DNA of 54,662 nt, taken from a virus. The notes below the pieces were generated by a model, which had not been told where the DNA came from, searched no databases, and saw only the letters and a list, made by a program, of their open reading frames with translations. The position numbers and the translations under genes were made by a program. Below are positions 16,481 to 24,634 of this stretch, in pieces; within the stretch, counting starts at the first letter, position 1, and each line of letters opens with the position of its first letter. The DNA lies in IMG/VR virus record IMGVR_UViG_3300043425_000063, positions 1 to 54,662 of that record; one strand, written 5' to 3'.

Positions 16481-16765
16481 TCAGTCTTTCAAAAGAACCG
16501 TAATGGATGTTGCGCCGCCAATGTCGCAATAAACTCCTGAAGAAAAAATCATACCGCCTTCAGGAATCTGAAAATCAACAACACCTTGTTTAGTAGTGTC
16601 GAGTTCTAACTTCACAGAACCCGTAGCAGATGTACCATCGTACAACTTAATGTGGTCAAGTGACCCACCACCAGAAGTGTAAAGAACCCCAAGCAGCCGG
16701 ATTTTTCCGGTGTGGAGTATTCCATCTACATTTAGATGGACTGAAGTAATGTCGCGTGCCATCAT
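16481..16765 (-). CDS. Small beta-rich structural protein, 94 aa
   Basis: The product is 94 aa and beta-rich: VHLNVDGILHTGKIRLLGVLYTSGGGSLDHIKLYDGT, then KLELDTTKQGVVDFQIPEGGMIF. The pattern of a carried extra beta-sandwich is common in small phage capsid or decoration proteins. Ribosome site AAGGAGG precedes ATG 16765, immediately after the UUCG hairpin. The function is unknown. Confidence 0.5.
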   Translation of the reverse strand: MMARDITSVHLNVDGILHTGKIRLLGVLYTSGGGSLDHIKLYDGTSATGSVKLELDTTKQGVVDFQIPEGGMIFSSGVYCDIGGATSITVLLKD

Positions 16766-16779
16766 GCCTCCTTATAAGA

Positions 16780-16799
16780 AAGGGGGCCGAAGCCCCCTT
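16780..16799 (-). terminator. UUCG-tetraloop hairpin downstream of the decoration-like gene
   Basis: On the minus strand an 8-bp stem, AAGGGGGC / GCCCCCTT, closes a TTCG loop and is followed by TCTTATAAGGAGG. The C(UUCG)G loop gives a very stable RNA hairpin. The downstream T-tract is only moderate, so this may be a leaky terminator or a 3'-end stabiliser rather than a strict stop. Confidence 0.7.
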
Positions 16800-16803
16800 C
16801 GTC

Positions 16804-17286
16804 TTACGCTGCGCAGTCAGCAACCAAAGCCCAAACACGAACAACGGCAACGTTAATTGCGTTGTTGTTAAGGGTCACGTCGATGGTGTCAGCGGCAGAA
16901 TAGTATTTGCCATTGCTGTAACCAGCGATAGTGTTAGGTGTGCCTTCGGTAAGTGCCAAAGCCATCACGCCAGAACCAACAGCGTTCAGGTCAACGTCAT
17001 TCAGGAAGCCGTCAGCATCGCTGCCGTCACCCAAATCAAACGTTGCAGTCGCACCTTCAGCAGTGGTCACATCGTAACCAACACGCATCACGAGCGACTT
17101 AGCAGGTACAGGAATCACTTCCAGAACATCACCAGAAGCCAAAGCAGCAGCACCAGCGGCACTACGAGCAGCGGCAATCGCAGCAAAGTCAAGAGTAACT
17201 TCCATACGAGTTACTTTGGTAAGACCATCAGCACGAAAGGCGGCTGAACCTTTGTTAAAGCCGAGAGAATCGGTATAAGTTGCCAT
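16804..17286 (-). CDS. Head decoration-like protein, 160 aa
   Basis: The product is 160 aa and beta-rich, with an Ala-rich middle (TLDFAAIAAARSAAGAAALASGDVLEVIPVPAKSLVMRVGYDV, then ATFDLGDGSDADGFL). It ends in a strand (VAVVRVWALVADCAA). It directly follows the coat gene, as decoration or head-fibre genes do, and lies between two UUCG hairpins, which suggests a high or independently set expression level. The head-decoration role is inferred from place and composition. Confidence 0.6.
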   Translation of the reverse strand: MATYTDSLGFNKGSAAFRADGLTKVTRMEVTLDFAAIAAARSAAGAAALASGDVLEVIPVPAKSLVMRVGYDVTTAEGATATFDLGDGSDADGFLNDVDLNAVGSGVMALALTEGTPNTIAGYSNGKYYSAADTIDVTLNNNAINVAVVRVWALVADCAA

Positions 17287-17312
17287 TTCAAAATCTCCTA
17301 AAAGTTGCGATA

Positions 17313-17330
17313 GAGGGGCCGAAGCCCCTC
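17313..17330 (-). terminator. UUCG-tetraloop hairpin after the coat gene
   Basis: On the minus strand the 7-bp stem GAGGGGC / GCCCCTC closes a TTCG loop and begins 7 nt after the coat stop codon. No T-run follows at once (TATCGCAACTTTT). It is probably a transcript-stabilising or partial-termination element that separates coat and decoration messages. Confidence 0.65.
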
Positions 17331-17336
17331 AACCAA

Positions 17337-18242
17337 TTACAGAGTGATAATCCCTTGAGCCAACGCCTCAGGCTTAATCACCTTGTAGCCATAAACTTGC
17401 AAGCCACGGATGATGTTGCCGAAGGTAGACTCAGAGCGGATAGTTTCCATCTCAGTCATTTGTGAAGCAAAAGTGAAGCCCATCTTGTGACCAGCAATAA
17501 TGCTGAACTTGCCAGAAGCATTGTTCAGGTTATGGCTCATGTACACAGTGAAGCGGTCAATCATGCCCAAACGACCGTTACGGAGAATAGACACGCTGTC
17601 ACCAGTCAACGACGCATCTTTCAGGTCAGACTTCTTAATCATGCCAGCCATCTTGGCAGGAATCACAACAAAGCGGTCGCTTTCAGGGCAGTTTGCTTCG
17701 TCGAGAACAGTGCCGATGTCAACAAGATATTCCAACACGTTGGTCTTGGTGATAGCGATAGGCGAACCAGTCGTACCCAAGTCGATGTTGTTAGAGATAC
17801 GACCAGCGGTCGAACCTTTGTTGTCAGCAGAAATGTCCGGCAGGATGTCAGTCAACACGCGCTGGTCAATCTTAATCTTCATACGCTCGGAAGCGTCTTT
17901 AGACCAAGTGTCCATCAGGTTGATGTCCGACTGAACCTTGTCCACATCGTCTTCGATACAGGCAAAATACTCGCCCTTGTCGATGAGCAACTGGAGTTTA
18001 GGCTTGTCAGGATTCTCAACGCTGAGCGTTTGACCTTTGACATAAGACTTGATGGTGATTTCTGGGGTGGTACGGATGTTAACCGTATCACCGTAACGGC
18101 GAATCTCACCTTCGTAGTTGGTGTTCGAGATTGCTGCGAGCACGGTGGCATCGTAGAAATTCTCAATCAGTTTACCCGACCAAATTTCGGGGATGAAGTT
18201 GCCCGAATAGTTCGGACGGCCTTGCGAGACGGGAAATCCCAT
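17337..18242 (-). CDS. Major capsid protein (P22 coat/HK97-fold type)
   Basis: The product is 301 aa. Its features are those of the phage coat family: an N-terminal arm with IPEIWSGKLIENFYDATVLAAI, a strand pair (GEIRRYGDTVNIRTTPEITIKSYVKGQTL), then a P-domain-like helix region (VDKVQSDINLMDTWSKDASERMKIKID), and RFVVIPAKMAGMIKKSD near the middle. GHKMGFTFASQMTEMETIR precedes the C-terminal GLQVYGYKVI. It follows the scaffold gene and has a strong ribosome site (GAGGAG, 7 nt before ATG). It assembles the icosahedral shell. Confidence 0.88.
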   Translation of the reverse strand: MGFPVSQGRPNYSGNFIPEIWSGKLIENFYDATVLAAISNTNYEGEIRRYGDTVNIRTTPEITIKSYVKGQTLSVENPDKPKLQLLIDKGEYFACIEDDVDKVQSDINLMDTWSKDASERMKIKIDQRVLTDILPDISADNKGSTAGRISNNIDLGTTGSPIAITKTNVLEYLVDIGTVLDEANCPESDRFVVIPAKMAGMIKKSDLKDASLTGDSVSILRNGRLGMIDRFTVYMSHNLNNASGKFSIIAGHKMGFTFASQMTEMETIRSESTFGNIIRGLQVYGYKVIKPEALAQGIITL

Positions 18243-18258
18243 GATATTACTCCTCTAA

Positions 18259-19302
18259 TCAAGCGTTCACAGTTATACGACCATCCCGCTGTGCAGCGAA
18301 GATGTCGCGTTCAATGCGGTCGCGCTCTGCTTCACGCCCTTTGTATTTACCTTGACGGACATCGTTAAAGAAAAGTTTGATGTCATCAGGCGAATACGTC
18401 TTGGCATTTGAACCTGAAGGGTTCCCCGTGTTCCGGCCTTTACCCGGAGCCACTTGGCGTTCAAGTTCGGAAGCAGACACATTCCGACGAGTGTTTTGAG
18501 CAACATTGGCTTGTCCAGTTAACTCAAGCCAAGACTTAAAGAAGTTACCTACTCTGCGCACATCGAGGCTGTTTTGAGCATCCTCAAGGATGGTTTGACG
18601 AGTAATACCAGACAGTGGGTCTACCTCCAACAACCACGACTGGAACGCCGGGTCATTGTTGATGTCCTTCCACTGAGGGGCATACGAAGTCAAATCCGAC
18701 CAAAATTGCTGTTCAGCAGATAGAGCCTGACGTTGTACCACGGCGTTAACCTGAGGCACTACGTTTACCTGCAACTGTTGTAGCAGGCGGTCAATCTGTG
18801 CAATCTTCTGCGCCACAGGGATGAGTTCTTCGCGGGTCACACGACGCATAACGTCAAGCGACTCGCCATATTCCTCTTGGTCTTTATCAGTAATCAGAGT
18901 TTCATCAACTTGCTGAGACTGAGCACGACCATTCTGTTGCGAGATGGTTGCCAGCAACTGCTCCATTTGCTGCAAACGACCCGAGAGTTCTTTGTTCTGA
19001 CTATGCAGACGAGGAACCTCAGCGTTGTACATGCCTTGGAGGGTGCGGTACTTCTGAGTCAGTGTTTCTTCGGCGTCTTTTCCGCCACCATTTGTGTGCT
19101 CGTCACTAGGTGGCTGAGCAGCATTGTTCGTTGCAGCGTTCTCGTCGGCGGTCGGAGTACTGTTTGCCACAGGCTCAGTGGGCGGAGTTCCACCGTCGGT
19201 GGGCGGATTTTGTCCCTCACCATTGGTTCCATCACCATTGAGTTGTTTGTACAGTTCTTGAACTGCCTCGGTCTGTTTACGAATTTGCTCTGGAAGTGCC
19301 AT
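18259..19302 (-). CDS. Capsid scaffolding protein
   Basis: The product is 347 aa and almost wholly helical or disordered. Residues 25-80 are Gly/Pro/Thr/Asn-rich. Residues of about 85-120 are a coiled coil (NAEVPRLHSQNKELSGRLQQMEQLLA). Residues 130-260 are helical. The C-terminal region is Lys/Arg-rich (DIKLFFNDVRQGKYKGREAERDRIERDIFAAQ), as in scaffolds that bind coat protein through a basic helix-loop-helix tail. Its place between portal and coat is standard. Confidence 0.75.
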   Translation of the reverse strand: MALPEQIRKQTEAVQELYKQLNGDGTNGEGQNPPTDGGTPPTEPVANSTPTADENAATNNAAQPPSDEHTNGGGKDAEETLTQKYRTLQGMYNAEVPRLHSQNKELSGRLQQMEQLLATISQQNGRAQSQQVDETLITDKDQEEYGESLDVMRRVTREELIPVAQKIAQIDRLLQQLQVNVVPQVNAVVQRQALSAEQQFWSDLTSYAPQWKDINNDPAFQSWLLEVDPLSGITRQTILEDAQNSLDVRRVGNFFKSWLELTGQANVAQNTRRNVSASELERQVAPGKGRNTGNPSGSNAKTYSPDDIKLFFNDVRQGKYKGREAERDRIERDIFAAQRDGRITVNA

Positions 19303-19353
19303 GATTAAAACGCTCCTATCGGTATGCGTGGATTAGACGGCGAGTCATATCAG

Positions 19354-19569
19354 TTAGGACTTTGCCGCTAGTTCAGGGGACTCTTTGGCGAGTTTGTACA
19401 ACTCACCCAAAACTTGGCATCGCCCCTGCATCAATGCCGCGTTGTTTACAGCGTGTGGAAGTTGCTCCAATTCGTGCGTACGCCAAGCAGCAATATATTC
19501 CAGAATCTCTGGATATTGCCGAACCGCAATGGCAAAAGCCTTTACAGTTTTGTCGTCAGGACGAATCAT
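19354..19569 (-). CDS. Small protein, 71 aa, coupled to portal
   Basis: The product is 71 aa: DDKTVKAFAIAVRQYPEILEYIAAWRTHELEQLPHAVNN..., a compact helical fold with QVLGELYKLAKESPELAAKS at the end. Its start overlaps the portal stop by 4 nt (19566-19569). Comparable short helical proteins follow the portal in many podoviruses. The role is unknown. Confidence 0.5.
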   Translation of the reverse strand: MIRPDDKTVKAFAIAVRQYPEILEYIAAWRTHELEQLPHAVNNAALMQGRCQVLGELYKLAKESPELAAKS

Positions 19570-21614
19570 GCTGCCCTCCCACTAGCCCTGCTTTGCACTA
19601 CGTTCGCTTCCATTCCACCTTTGGGAGTACCGTCTGGTTGCATAGGCACGCCAGACGCTTGGTCAGCAGCAAGTGCTTGAGCGGCTTGCGCCGCCGCCTT
19701 GTCAGTGAAACCAAGTTTCTCCCGAGACGGAATAACCGCGTCCACAGGCATTTGCAACCCTTTAGCCACCTCACGAAGAATCGCGGTGCGACCATCCTTA
19801 CCAATAATTTCCATATCAAATTGATTGGCGGTTGCGTTAAGGAACTCGATACGGCGCACGTTGACAGTCTCTTTGACAGCCAAGTTAACTGCGCCACGGG
19901 CAATGACTTGTACATCACCCTTGATGCTTTCATCTTCGTCATATCGCATGTTGTACACGAACTGACGTTGAACAATCGGTTTGATTACGTCTTGGTCAAT
20001 ATGTGCTACGACCTGACGAATACCTTTACCAGCAGCACCCATCAGCATCGACAAGCCCGAAGAAGTACGGCCTGCACCCTGAACATTCAGGTCGCCATAC
20101 AGGTAGGCTGGGATACCAGAGTGGTCATCTGCCAGACGAGCAAACTTCTCATAGACAGCCATGAGGGTCTGCGCATTATCATCCGGCTGCGTAAAGCGGA
20201 CAGCAGGTGCACTCGACCCCATCGGGTCGTTAGTCACTTGCCAAATCTTCCACGGGTGCATCTGAGTAATGTCCTCGTTCGGAGGAATACGCTCAAGGTT
20301 TACCTCGACCTGTGGGCCAGAGGAGATACCCATGTTGTTGACCAATGCACGAGCGGCTGCGTTACAAACGTTCTGCAAGTCTTCAATAATCTCGGGAATA
20401 CCCTTACCCCAGAACGCGCCGGGGCACTTAATAAACGAAGTCTTGGCGTAAGGCTTCTGACCCAGTGGGTCATAATTCAGCGTGGCCTTGATAACGTAGT
20501 TACCAATCATCCACACGTTGGCATCATACTCACGGGCTTCGTCGGGCACTTCTTCCTCAGTCATACCCCACTCAAGCAACATTTTGCCAGAGACCTTACC
20601 CCAGAACTCAAGGGCGTCATACACATCGGTTGGGCGCATGTAGGAGTAGTACTTACGCTCCTCCTCTTGCTTAATCAACTCGACATCTTCGTTAATCCAA
20701 GATGGGCCTGAGCCTTCGTCAAGGATAGTACGGATAGCATCCTCATCATAGCCCGGTACACCAATCAGTTCAGACAGGTCGGTACGAGATAGAGGGTGGT
20801 GTTCAAAGATGTATCCATCCTCGATACGGGAGATACCCGGCTCAGGGTAAATACGGAAGGGGTCAACACGCTCAAACTCAGGAGCGAGTCTTTCAATCGG
20901 GTCTACAACTGTACGACCAAGTTCGGTTTTCCAACCAAGGGCACGTTGACGACGCACCACTGGGCCTTTGATGAAGGCACATGGGAAAGTAACGAGGTCA
21001 GTGATGAAGTCATTGAACGAATCAGCCCAGCCGCCTTGTGCAAACTGGTCTTCAATCTTCAACTTCATTTTGTCCGCACGATTCTGTGCGTCTTGCAAAA
21101 CTCTGAAGCGATACTCTTGCGAGACCATTTCTTTCATCTGCGCCATTTCTTCGCGGTTCGGTGCTTGCTGCTTTGCCTGCAACATCTCAAGCACACGGTT
21201 TGCAAAGATGTCCTGAATCTCTTGCCGCTGTGCGGGGGACAAATCAGGAATGGGGGTGGAGACAATATCCCAAGGAGGAGTACCACTATCGAGGAGAATG
21301 TCACGTAGCCAAGACTCCGCTGCGCGGCACTTGACTTCAGTAATCATCATGTAAATTTCAGAGCCGCCTTGGGCTTTGATTTGCTGCAACTTATCGGCTT
21401 CGTACTCACCGTTACGCTGACGCAAAGCCATGAGCATCGTATCTTCGATGGGCTTCTTGGCAATCTTGGCTACATCCCAGCATAGGCGTAGGTGAGACGC
21501 AAGGCCCAACACCATCGGTTGGTTCTGACGCTCTTGCAATGCCTGAGCCGCAGCATCTTCCTGCTGCTTAAGTTCGGCATTAGATACTACGCGTAGTAGG
21601 GATAGTCCAGCCAT
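19566..21614 (-). CDS. Portal (head-tail connector) protein, P22-like size class
   Basis: The product is 682 aa, in the range of P22-type portals (about 700 aa) rather than T7-type (about 530). Characteristic segments are an N-terminal helix with WDVAKIAKKPIEDTMLMALRQRNGEYEADKLQQIK, a DSFNDFITDLVTFPCAFIKGPVVRR crown/wing segment, ERVDPFRIYPEPGISRIEDG, and a GRTSSGLSMLMGAAGKGIRQVV stem near residue 520. The protein forms the dodecameric ring for DNA packaging. Its start shares one base with the preceding stop (TAATG). Confidence 0.88.
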   Translation of the reverse strand: MAGLSLLRVVSNAELKQQEDAAAQALQERQNQPMVLGLASHLRLCWDVAKIAKKPIEDTMLMALRQRNGEYEADKLQQIKAQGGSEIYMMITEVKCRAAESWLRDILLDSGTPPWDIVSTPIPDLSPAQRQEIQDIFANRVLEMLQAKQQAPNREEMAQMKEMVSQEYRFRVLQDAQNRADKMKLKIEDQFAQGGWADSFNDFITDLVTFPCAFIKGPVVRRQRALGWKTELGRTVVDPIERLAPEFERVDPFRIYPEPGISRIEDGYIFEHHPLSRTDLSELIGVPGYDEDAIRTILDEGSGPSWINEDVELIKQEEERKYYSYMRPTDVYDALEFWGKVSGKMLLEWGMTEEEVPDEAREYDANVWMIGNYVIKATLNYDPLGQKPYAKTSFIKCPGAFWGKGIPEIIEDLQNVCNAAARALVNNMGISSGPQVEVNLERIPPNEDITQMHPWKIWQVTNDPMGSSAPAVRFTQPDDNAQTLMAVYEKFARLADDHSGIPAYLYGDLNVQGAGRTSSGLSMLMGAAGKGIRQVVAHIDQDVIKPIVQRQFVYNMRYDEDESIKGDVQVIARGAVNLAVKETVNVRRIEFLNATANQFDMEIIGKDGRTAILREVAKGLQMPVDAVIPSREKLGFTDKAAAQAAQALAADQASGVPMQPDGTPKGGMEANVVQSRASGRAA

Positions 21615-21805
21615 TATTCTTCCTCGGTATCAGGACGCTTTGCGTTCTTATACTCTTGGACTTCCATGATGTCGTCAATGGTCATCACAGGAGTTTTCCA
21701 CTCCATCGGCTTATATTCTTTAGGCTTTCCAGCCATGCCGCTAGTATCCATCTTCTCGTTATCTGAGAACACGGTGTACTGCTTTGTCGCCTTTTTGATT
21801 GCCAT
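21614..21805 (-). CDS. Small acidic/basic hypothetical protein ahead of portal, 63 aa
   Basis: The product is 63 aa, taken from ATG 21805 because AAGGAGG lies 5 nt upstream; a GTG at 21826 extends the same frame but lacks a ribosome site. The sequence is hydrophilic: MAIKKATKQYTVFSDNEKMD..., then PKEYKPMEWKTPVMTIDDIMEV, with an acidic end. It is the first gene after the internal promoter at 21848-21876, so its message is the start of the head-gene transcript. The function is unknown. Confidence 0.5.
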   Translation of the reverse strand: MAIKKATKQYTVFSDNEKMDTSGMAGKPKEYKPMEWKTPVMTIDDIMEVQEYKNAKRPDTEEE

Positions 21806-21847
21806 GCCAGCCTCCTTGCCAGACACACTAACGCATATTGTAGTGTG

Positions 21848-21876
21848 GTTCTATCAACAAGTATACATACTGTCAA
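21848..21876 (-). promoter_or_regulatory. Sigma70-like promoter for the head operon
   Basis: On the minus strand a perfect TTGACA (21876-21871) is followed at 17 bp by TAGAAC (21853-21848, 4 of 6 matches to TATAAT). It lies right after a strong terminator and about 40 bp before the first downstream start, the expected place for a fresh promoter between packaging and head genes. The -10 is weak. Confidence 0.5.
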
Positions 21877-21887
21877 GAATTTTGTGC

Positions 21888-21922
21888 AAGAAAAAAATGC
21901 CCCGGAGTGACCTCGACGGGGC
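21888..21922 (-). terminator. Rho-independent terminator after terminase large subunit
   Basis: On the minus strand the hairpin GCCCCG-tc-GAG-gtca-CTC-CGGGGC is followed by ATTTTTTTC. The outer 6-bp GC stem, an inner 3-bp stem and seven consecutive T make a textbook intrinsic terminator. It separates terminase from portal transcription in an otherwise co-directional structural block. Confidence 0.88.
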
Positions 21923-21985
21923 AAACCCACAGAAGGAGATGTGGGGAGGTGACAACTGCTGCTGCAAAACAGCCCCTCCATCATA

Positions 21986-23371
21986 TCAAGTCCAACCCAT
22001 ACTTGCAACAGGCTTAATCTCACGACGCTGGGGTAAATGATGCCCCTCGCCAACGGAGGCGATATGGAGCATGAGGTATTGTAACGCCTCGGCTACGTGG
22101 GAGTGTTTGTTCTTGTCAATGTCCCCATCGCCTTTGGGTTTGTACCTATATCCACCCATCATCGCCGCCTTCAACTGGGTGCACGACGGGTCGAGTAAGA
22201 AGGCTGGGTCGCCGTCAACTTGACGCATGAGGTAGTCGTCCACAGCATTGATGCGGGCTGAGATGTTGTTGGTCTTAGCAGGGATGACTTTGAGTCCTTC
22301 GGCCTTGATGATGTCCACTGCCGAGCGTTCATCGGTCTGCGCCCGCTGAATACCCGCCGGGTCAGTAACCACCAGGATGGGCGCACCGCCAAACCGTTCG
22401 TATATCAGAGGCTTGAGCATGGTACGGACAAACCGCTGTACACCCATGTCAAACGATACACACTCGCCAAGTATCAGTGCTCGCCCTCTCGGGTCTTGCT
22501 GCCCGATGACAGCGGCTGGGGTAAGCCCCAAGTCCATCCCGACAATAATGGGTCGAACCCCATTACTGATATGGCGAAGCCTCTCTCTAGCCATATGGTA
22601 GTCTGGCCTGAAATACTTGTACACAGGCATACCCGCCGAGGATAGGCCGTAGTCACCGTCGATGTAAACCCGTATGTACTCCTCGCTACGACCTTGGGTG
22701 TCGTAGTATCCATCGGGGAGATTGTCAATATTCTCGGCAAAGGTCGAGCGGCCTGACGGCTGCTTGTAGACCGCCCACCCGTTATTGTTCGCTGATACGC
22801 CATCTTTGGGGTCTAAGCCTTCCATCTGGTAATACCACCACGTATCCATAGTCGGTGGGTTAGTATCGCCCCACATACCGTGCCACGTTGGCCCACCATC
22901 TTTCGCTGACGGAAAGCGGCCCACACGTTTGGACATCGCATCCACAATGTCTGGGTGGATGTCCCGGCACTCGTTGAACCACGCAAACGACAATTCCAAC
23001 GAGTTCAAGTTTGCTACATCGTCCGCATCGTCCAGCGCACGGAACATAATCTCGCACTCTACATCCCCCACCTTAAAGAAATAAGTCTTGGTCGTACGCA
23101 TGTACTCCCCGCACTGCCCCGGTGGGAACCAATCCAAGAAGGTCTTGATGGTGGTGTCTTGCAACTGACGAGCAGTCTCACGCACAATCGCCGCCCGGGT
23201 TTTACGCACCCCTTGTGCGTTGGGCTTTTGCAGACTGGCACGGCGCACAATCTCAAAGGAGCAGGTGACGGATTTGCCGGAGCCGACTGGCCCCATCAGA
23301 ACCCGCATCTTGGCATCCGACGCCATGAACTTCTTACCAGTTGGCGGCGGTGTATAGTTAATGTTCAGCAT
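21986..23371 (-). CDS. Terminase large subunit (packaging ATPase and nuclease)
   Basis: The product is 461 aa. Walker A is GPVGSGKS (residues 27-34). Walker B is AWFNE with E134 as the catalytic acid. The C-terminal RNase H-like nuclease shows D280 in VGMDLGL, D337 in VTDPAG and a late acidic DKNKHSHVAEAL motif (about 419-429). It translocates DNA into the procapsid and cuts concatemers. The start codon lies within the end of the preceding small gene (GAGGTGCA-ATG). Confidence 0.93.
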   Translation of the reverse strand: MLNINYTPPPTGKKFMASDAKMRVLMGPVGSGKSVTCSFEIVRRASLQKPNAQGVRKTRAAIVRETARQLQDTTIKTFLDWFPPGQCGEYMRTTKTYFFKVGDVECEIMFRALDDADDVANLNSLELSFAWFNECRDIHPDIVDAMSKRVGRFPSAKDGGPTWHGMWGDTNPPTMDTWWYYQMEGLDPKDGVSANNNGWAVYKQPSGRSTFAENIDNLPDGYYDTQGRSEEYIRVYIDGDYGLSSAGMPVYKYFRPDYHMARERLRHISNGVRPIIVGMDLGLTPAAVIGQQDPRGRALILGECVSFDMGVQRFVRTMLKPLIYERFGGAPILVVTDPAGIQRAQTDERSAVDIIKAEGLKVIPAKTNNISARINAVDDYLMRQVDGDPAFLLDPSCTQLKAAMMGGYRYKPKGDGDIDKNKHSHVAEALQYLMLHIASVGEGHHLPQRREIKPVASMGWT

Positions 23372-23565
23372 TGCACCTCCACGAGCATGACCCAGAACTC
23401 GCGTCCCCGGCGTTTATGCTTCACGATTTTGGTCTTATAAGACACCCCACTTTCACGCAGGGCGGACTCCATATTATGTGCTTCGCTCGCACTGACGAAT
23501 CGTACGGCTCGCATACCCTCGAAGGTCGCAGTGAACTTACTGTCCAGACTCAATGGCAGTGACAT
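23365..23565 (-). CDS. Small hypothetical protein between terminase genes, 66 aa
   Basis: The product is 66 aa: TATFEGMRAVRFVSASEAHNMESALRESGVSYKTKIVKHKRRGREFWVML, a compact alpha/beta fold with a basic strand near the end. The ribosome site GAGGT lies 5 nt before ATG 23565. It overlaps the small subunit gene by 29 nt and the large subunit by 7 nt, which supports co-translation. No function is assigned. Confidence 0.5.
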   Translation of the reverse strand: MSLPLSLDSKFTATFEGMRAVRFVSASEAHNMESALRESGVSYKTKIVKHKRRGREFWVMLVEVQC

Positions 23566-24022
23566 CCGTTACCTCAGTATTATCTGCTTCGATTGTCCGA
23601 GCATCCTCCGGGGTAGCCCCCAGATTGATAGTGATGCGCACTCCACCTGCACCACCTTCCACAACAGCATCGTTCTTGGGTTCCAACCCACCCCACTTCA
23701 CGGTAGATTTAATCAGGTCGGCTTTGACCGCTGGCGATACAGCCGGGTCATGAATCAACAGCCAAGAAGTTGTCAGGAGTTCTTCCGCTTGGGCGCGGGC
23801 CTTGAGTTTGAATGTGATGCCCTTCTCACGGACTTCATCGCGATAATGCTCAACCTTCTTCAGAAATACCGGGTCGGCATTGAAGAAGATGATGTCGTTA
23901 GCCGAGATTTTGTGGCGGGTTATGACTTCTTGCAAAGTCTCCCCACTGCCCTCCAAAGTGAGAGCAATGTCGAACGCCAACCTATCTGACCATTTGGTGT
24001 GGTGTAGTGGTAGGGTATCCAT
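23537..24022 (-). CDS. Terminase small subunit-like protein
   Basis: The product is 161 aa. An N-terminal DNA-binding-like helix pair (LAFDIALTLEGSGETLQEVITRHKISANDIIFFNADPVFLKKVEHYRDEVRE) is followed by an oligomerisation-type helix (FKLKARAQAEELLTTSWLLIHDPAVSPAVKADLIKSTVKWGGLEPK) and an acidic tail. This matches small terminases in size, make-up and place. ATG 24022 has no ribosome site and lies only 6 nt behind a TATATT -10 box, so the message may be leaderless. Confidence 0.68.
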   Translation of the reverse strand: MDTLPLHHTKWSDRLAFDIALTLEGSGETLQEVITRHKISANDIIFFNADPVFLKKVEHYRDEVREKGITFKLKARAQAEELLTTSWLLIHDPAVSPAVKADLIKSTVKWGGLEPKNDAVVEGGAGGVRITINLGATPEDARTIEADNTEVTDVTAIESGQ

Positions 24023-24358
24023 GCCCCGAATATAACACGAGGTCTTACGGTTGTGTCAACAAGTTTGGTTATAAAGAGATTAGGGAAGTTATCGGCGGAG
24101 GCTAACTTTACACGTTCCTTTTTTTGGGTCTTGGTTTAAGGGGTTTACTATATACAGGGGGGGCGGTGCAAACGCCAGTCCATGTACCCCCCGTCAAGCC
24201 AGCCACAGCGCAAGCCAGCCAGCGCGAACCGCGCCCGCAAACGCCTTGATTTCAGGCGTATTTGACATTTTTGTAAAGTCTGGCAATCTGAAATTGTCGA
24301 TGCAGATGCAGCGACCAGACGAAAGTCTGATGTTCTTTAACCTTGTTAGGAGAAAACC
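24023..24358. other. Divergent intergenic region between structural and early blocks (336 bp)
   Basis: No gene is seen. Contents: the leftward promoter (24029-24059); a TAACTTTACA motif at about 24103-24112; a G7 run (24157-24163) facing a C6 run (24187-24192) around a small GGCG/CGCC stem, able to fold as one long hairpin; the inverted repeat ACGCCT-n7-AGGCGT (24241-24259); a TTGACA at 24262-24267 without a good -10; and a CAGAC-GAAA-GTCTG hairpin (24316-24329) in the leader of the first early gene. The GC-rich core (about 24155-24245) contrasts with the AT-rich control region at 25.1-25.5 kb. Confidence 0.6.
24029..24059 (-). promoter_or_regulatory. Leftward promoter for the structural block
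   Basis: On the minus strand the perfect -35 TTGACA (24059-24054) is followed at 19 bp by TATATT (24034-24029; 5 of 6), or at 18 bp by TTATAT. Transcription would begin close to the A of ATG 24022. It is the only strong leftward signal found at the head of the 33-kb structural block. Confidence 0.6.
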
Positions 24359-24628
24359 ATGAGTGAACGCACTCCAACCGCTAAGCGGTCGATTGCCCCC
24401 GTAACTGTGACGGTTGAAATCACAGCCACCCGTATCAACGAGAACGGTACGCTCTCGGGAATTACGGCAAAGGTTGTGAAGCAACCAGTCAAGGGTAACG
24501 AGTTTAAGACCTCGGTTCCCCCAATGGCAGGCGGAGCAATCTACCTCAAGGCTCTCAGTCTCGACGGTCTCCAAGTCCTAGCGGACGACGAACCCAAGCA
24601 GGCAACAGCCAAGCGGAAGTTGTTCTAA
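24359..24628 (+). CDS. Early protein, paralogue A (89 aa)
   Basis: The product is 89 aa, a small beta-rich protein with [20 protein letters not shown], and an LDGLQVL segment, ending in KRKLF. It is clearly related to the 85-aa protein at 25691-25948 (shared NENGT, PP.AGGA.Y.K, LDGL and a basic K-LF terminus). The ribosome site TTAGGAG precedes the ATG. A strong intrinsic terminator follows 6 nt after the stop. First gene of the first rightward operon. No family is recognised; an early host-interaction or nucleic-acid-binding role is possible. Confidence 0.7.
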   Translation: MSERTPTAKRSIAPVTVTVEITATRINENGTLSGITAKVVKQPVKGNEFKTSVPPMAGGAIYLKALSLDGLQVLADDEPKQATAKRKLF

Positions 24629-24634
24629 GTAGTA

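Noticed and set aside
17487-18368. 293-codon open frame on the + strand opposite the coat gene
   Set aside because: Antisense shadow of the coat protein; no start signal and no plausible protein features.
19362-20711. 449-codon open frame on the + strand
   Set aside because: It is antisense to the portal gene, has no ribosome site and a composition typical of a shadow frame (rich in His, Arg and Thr).
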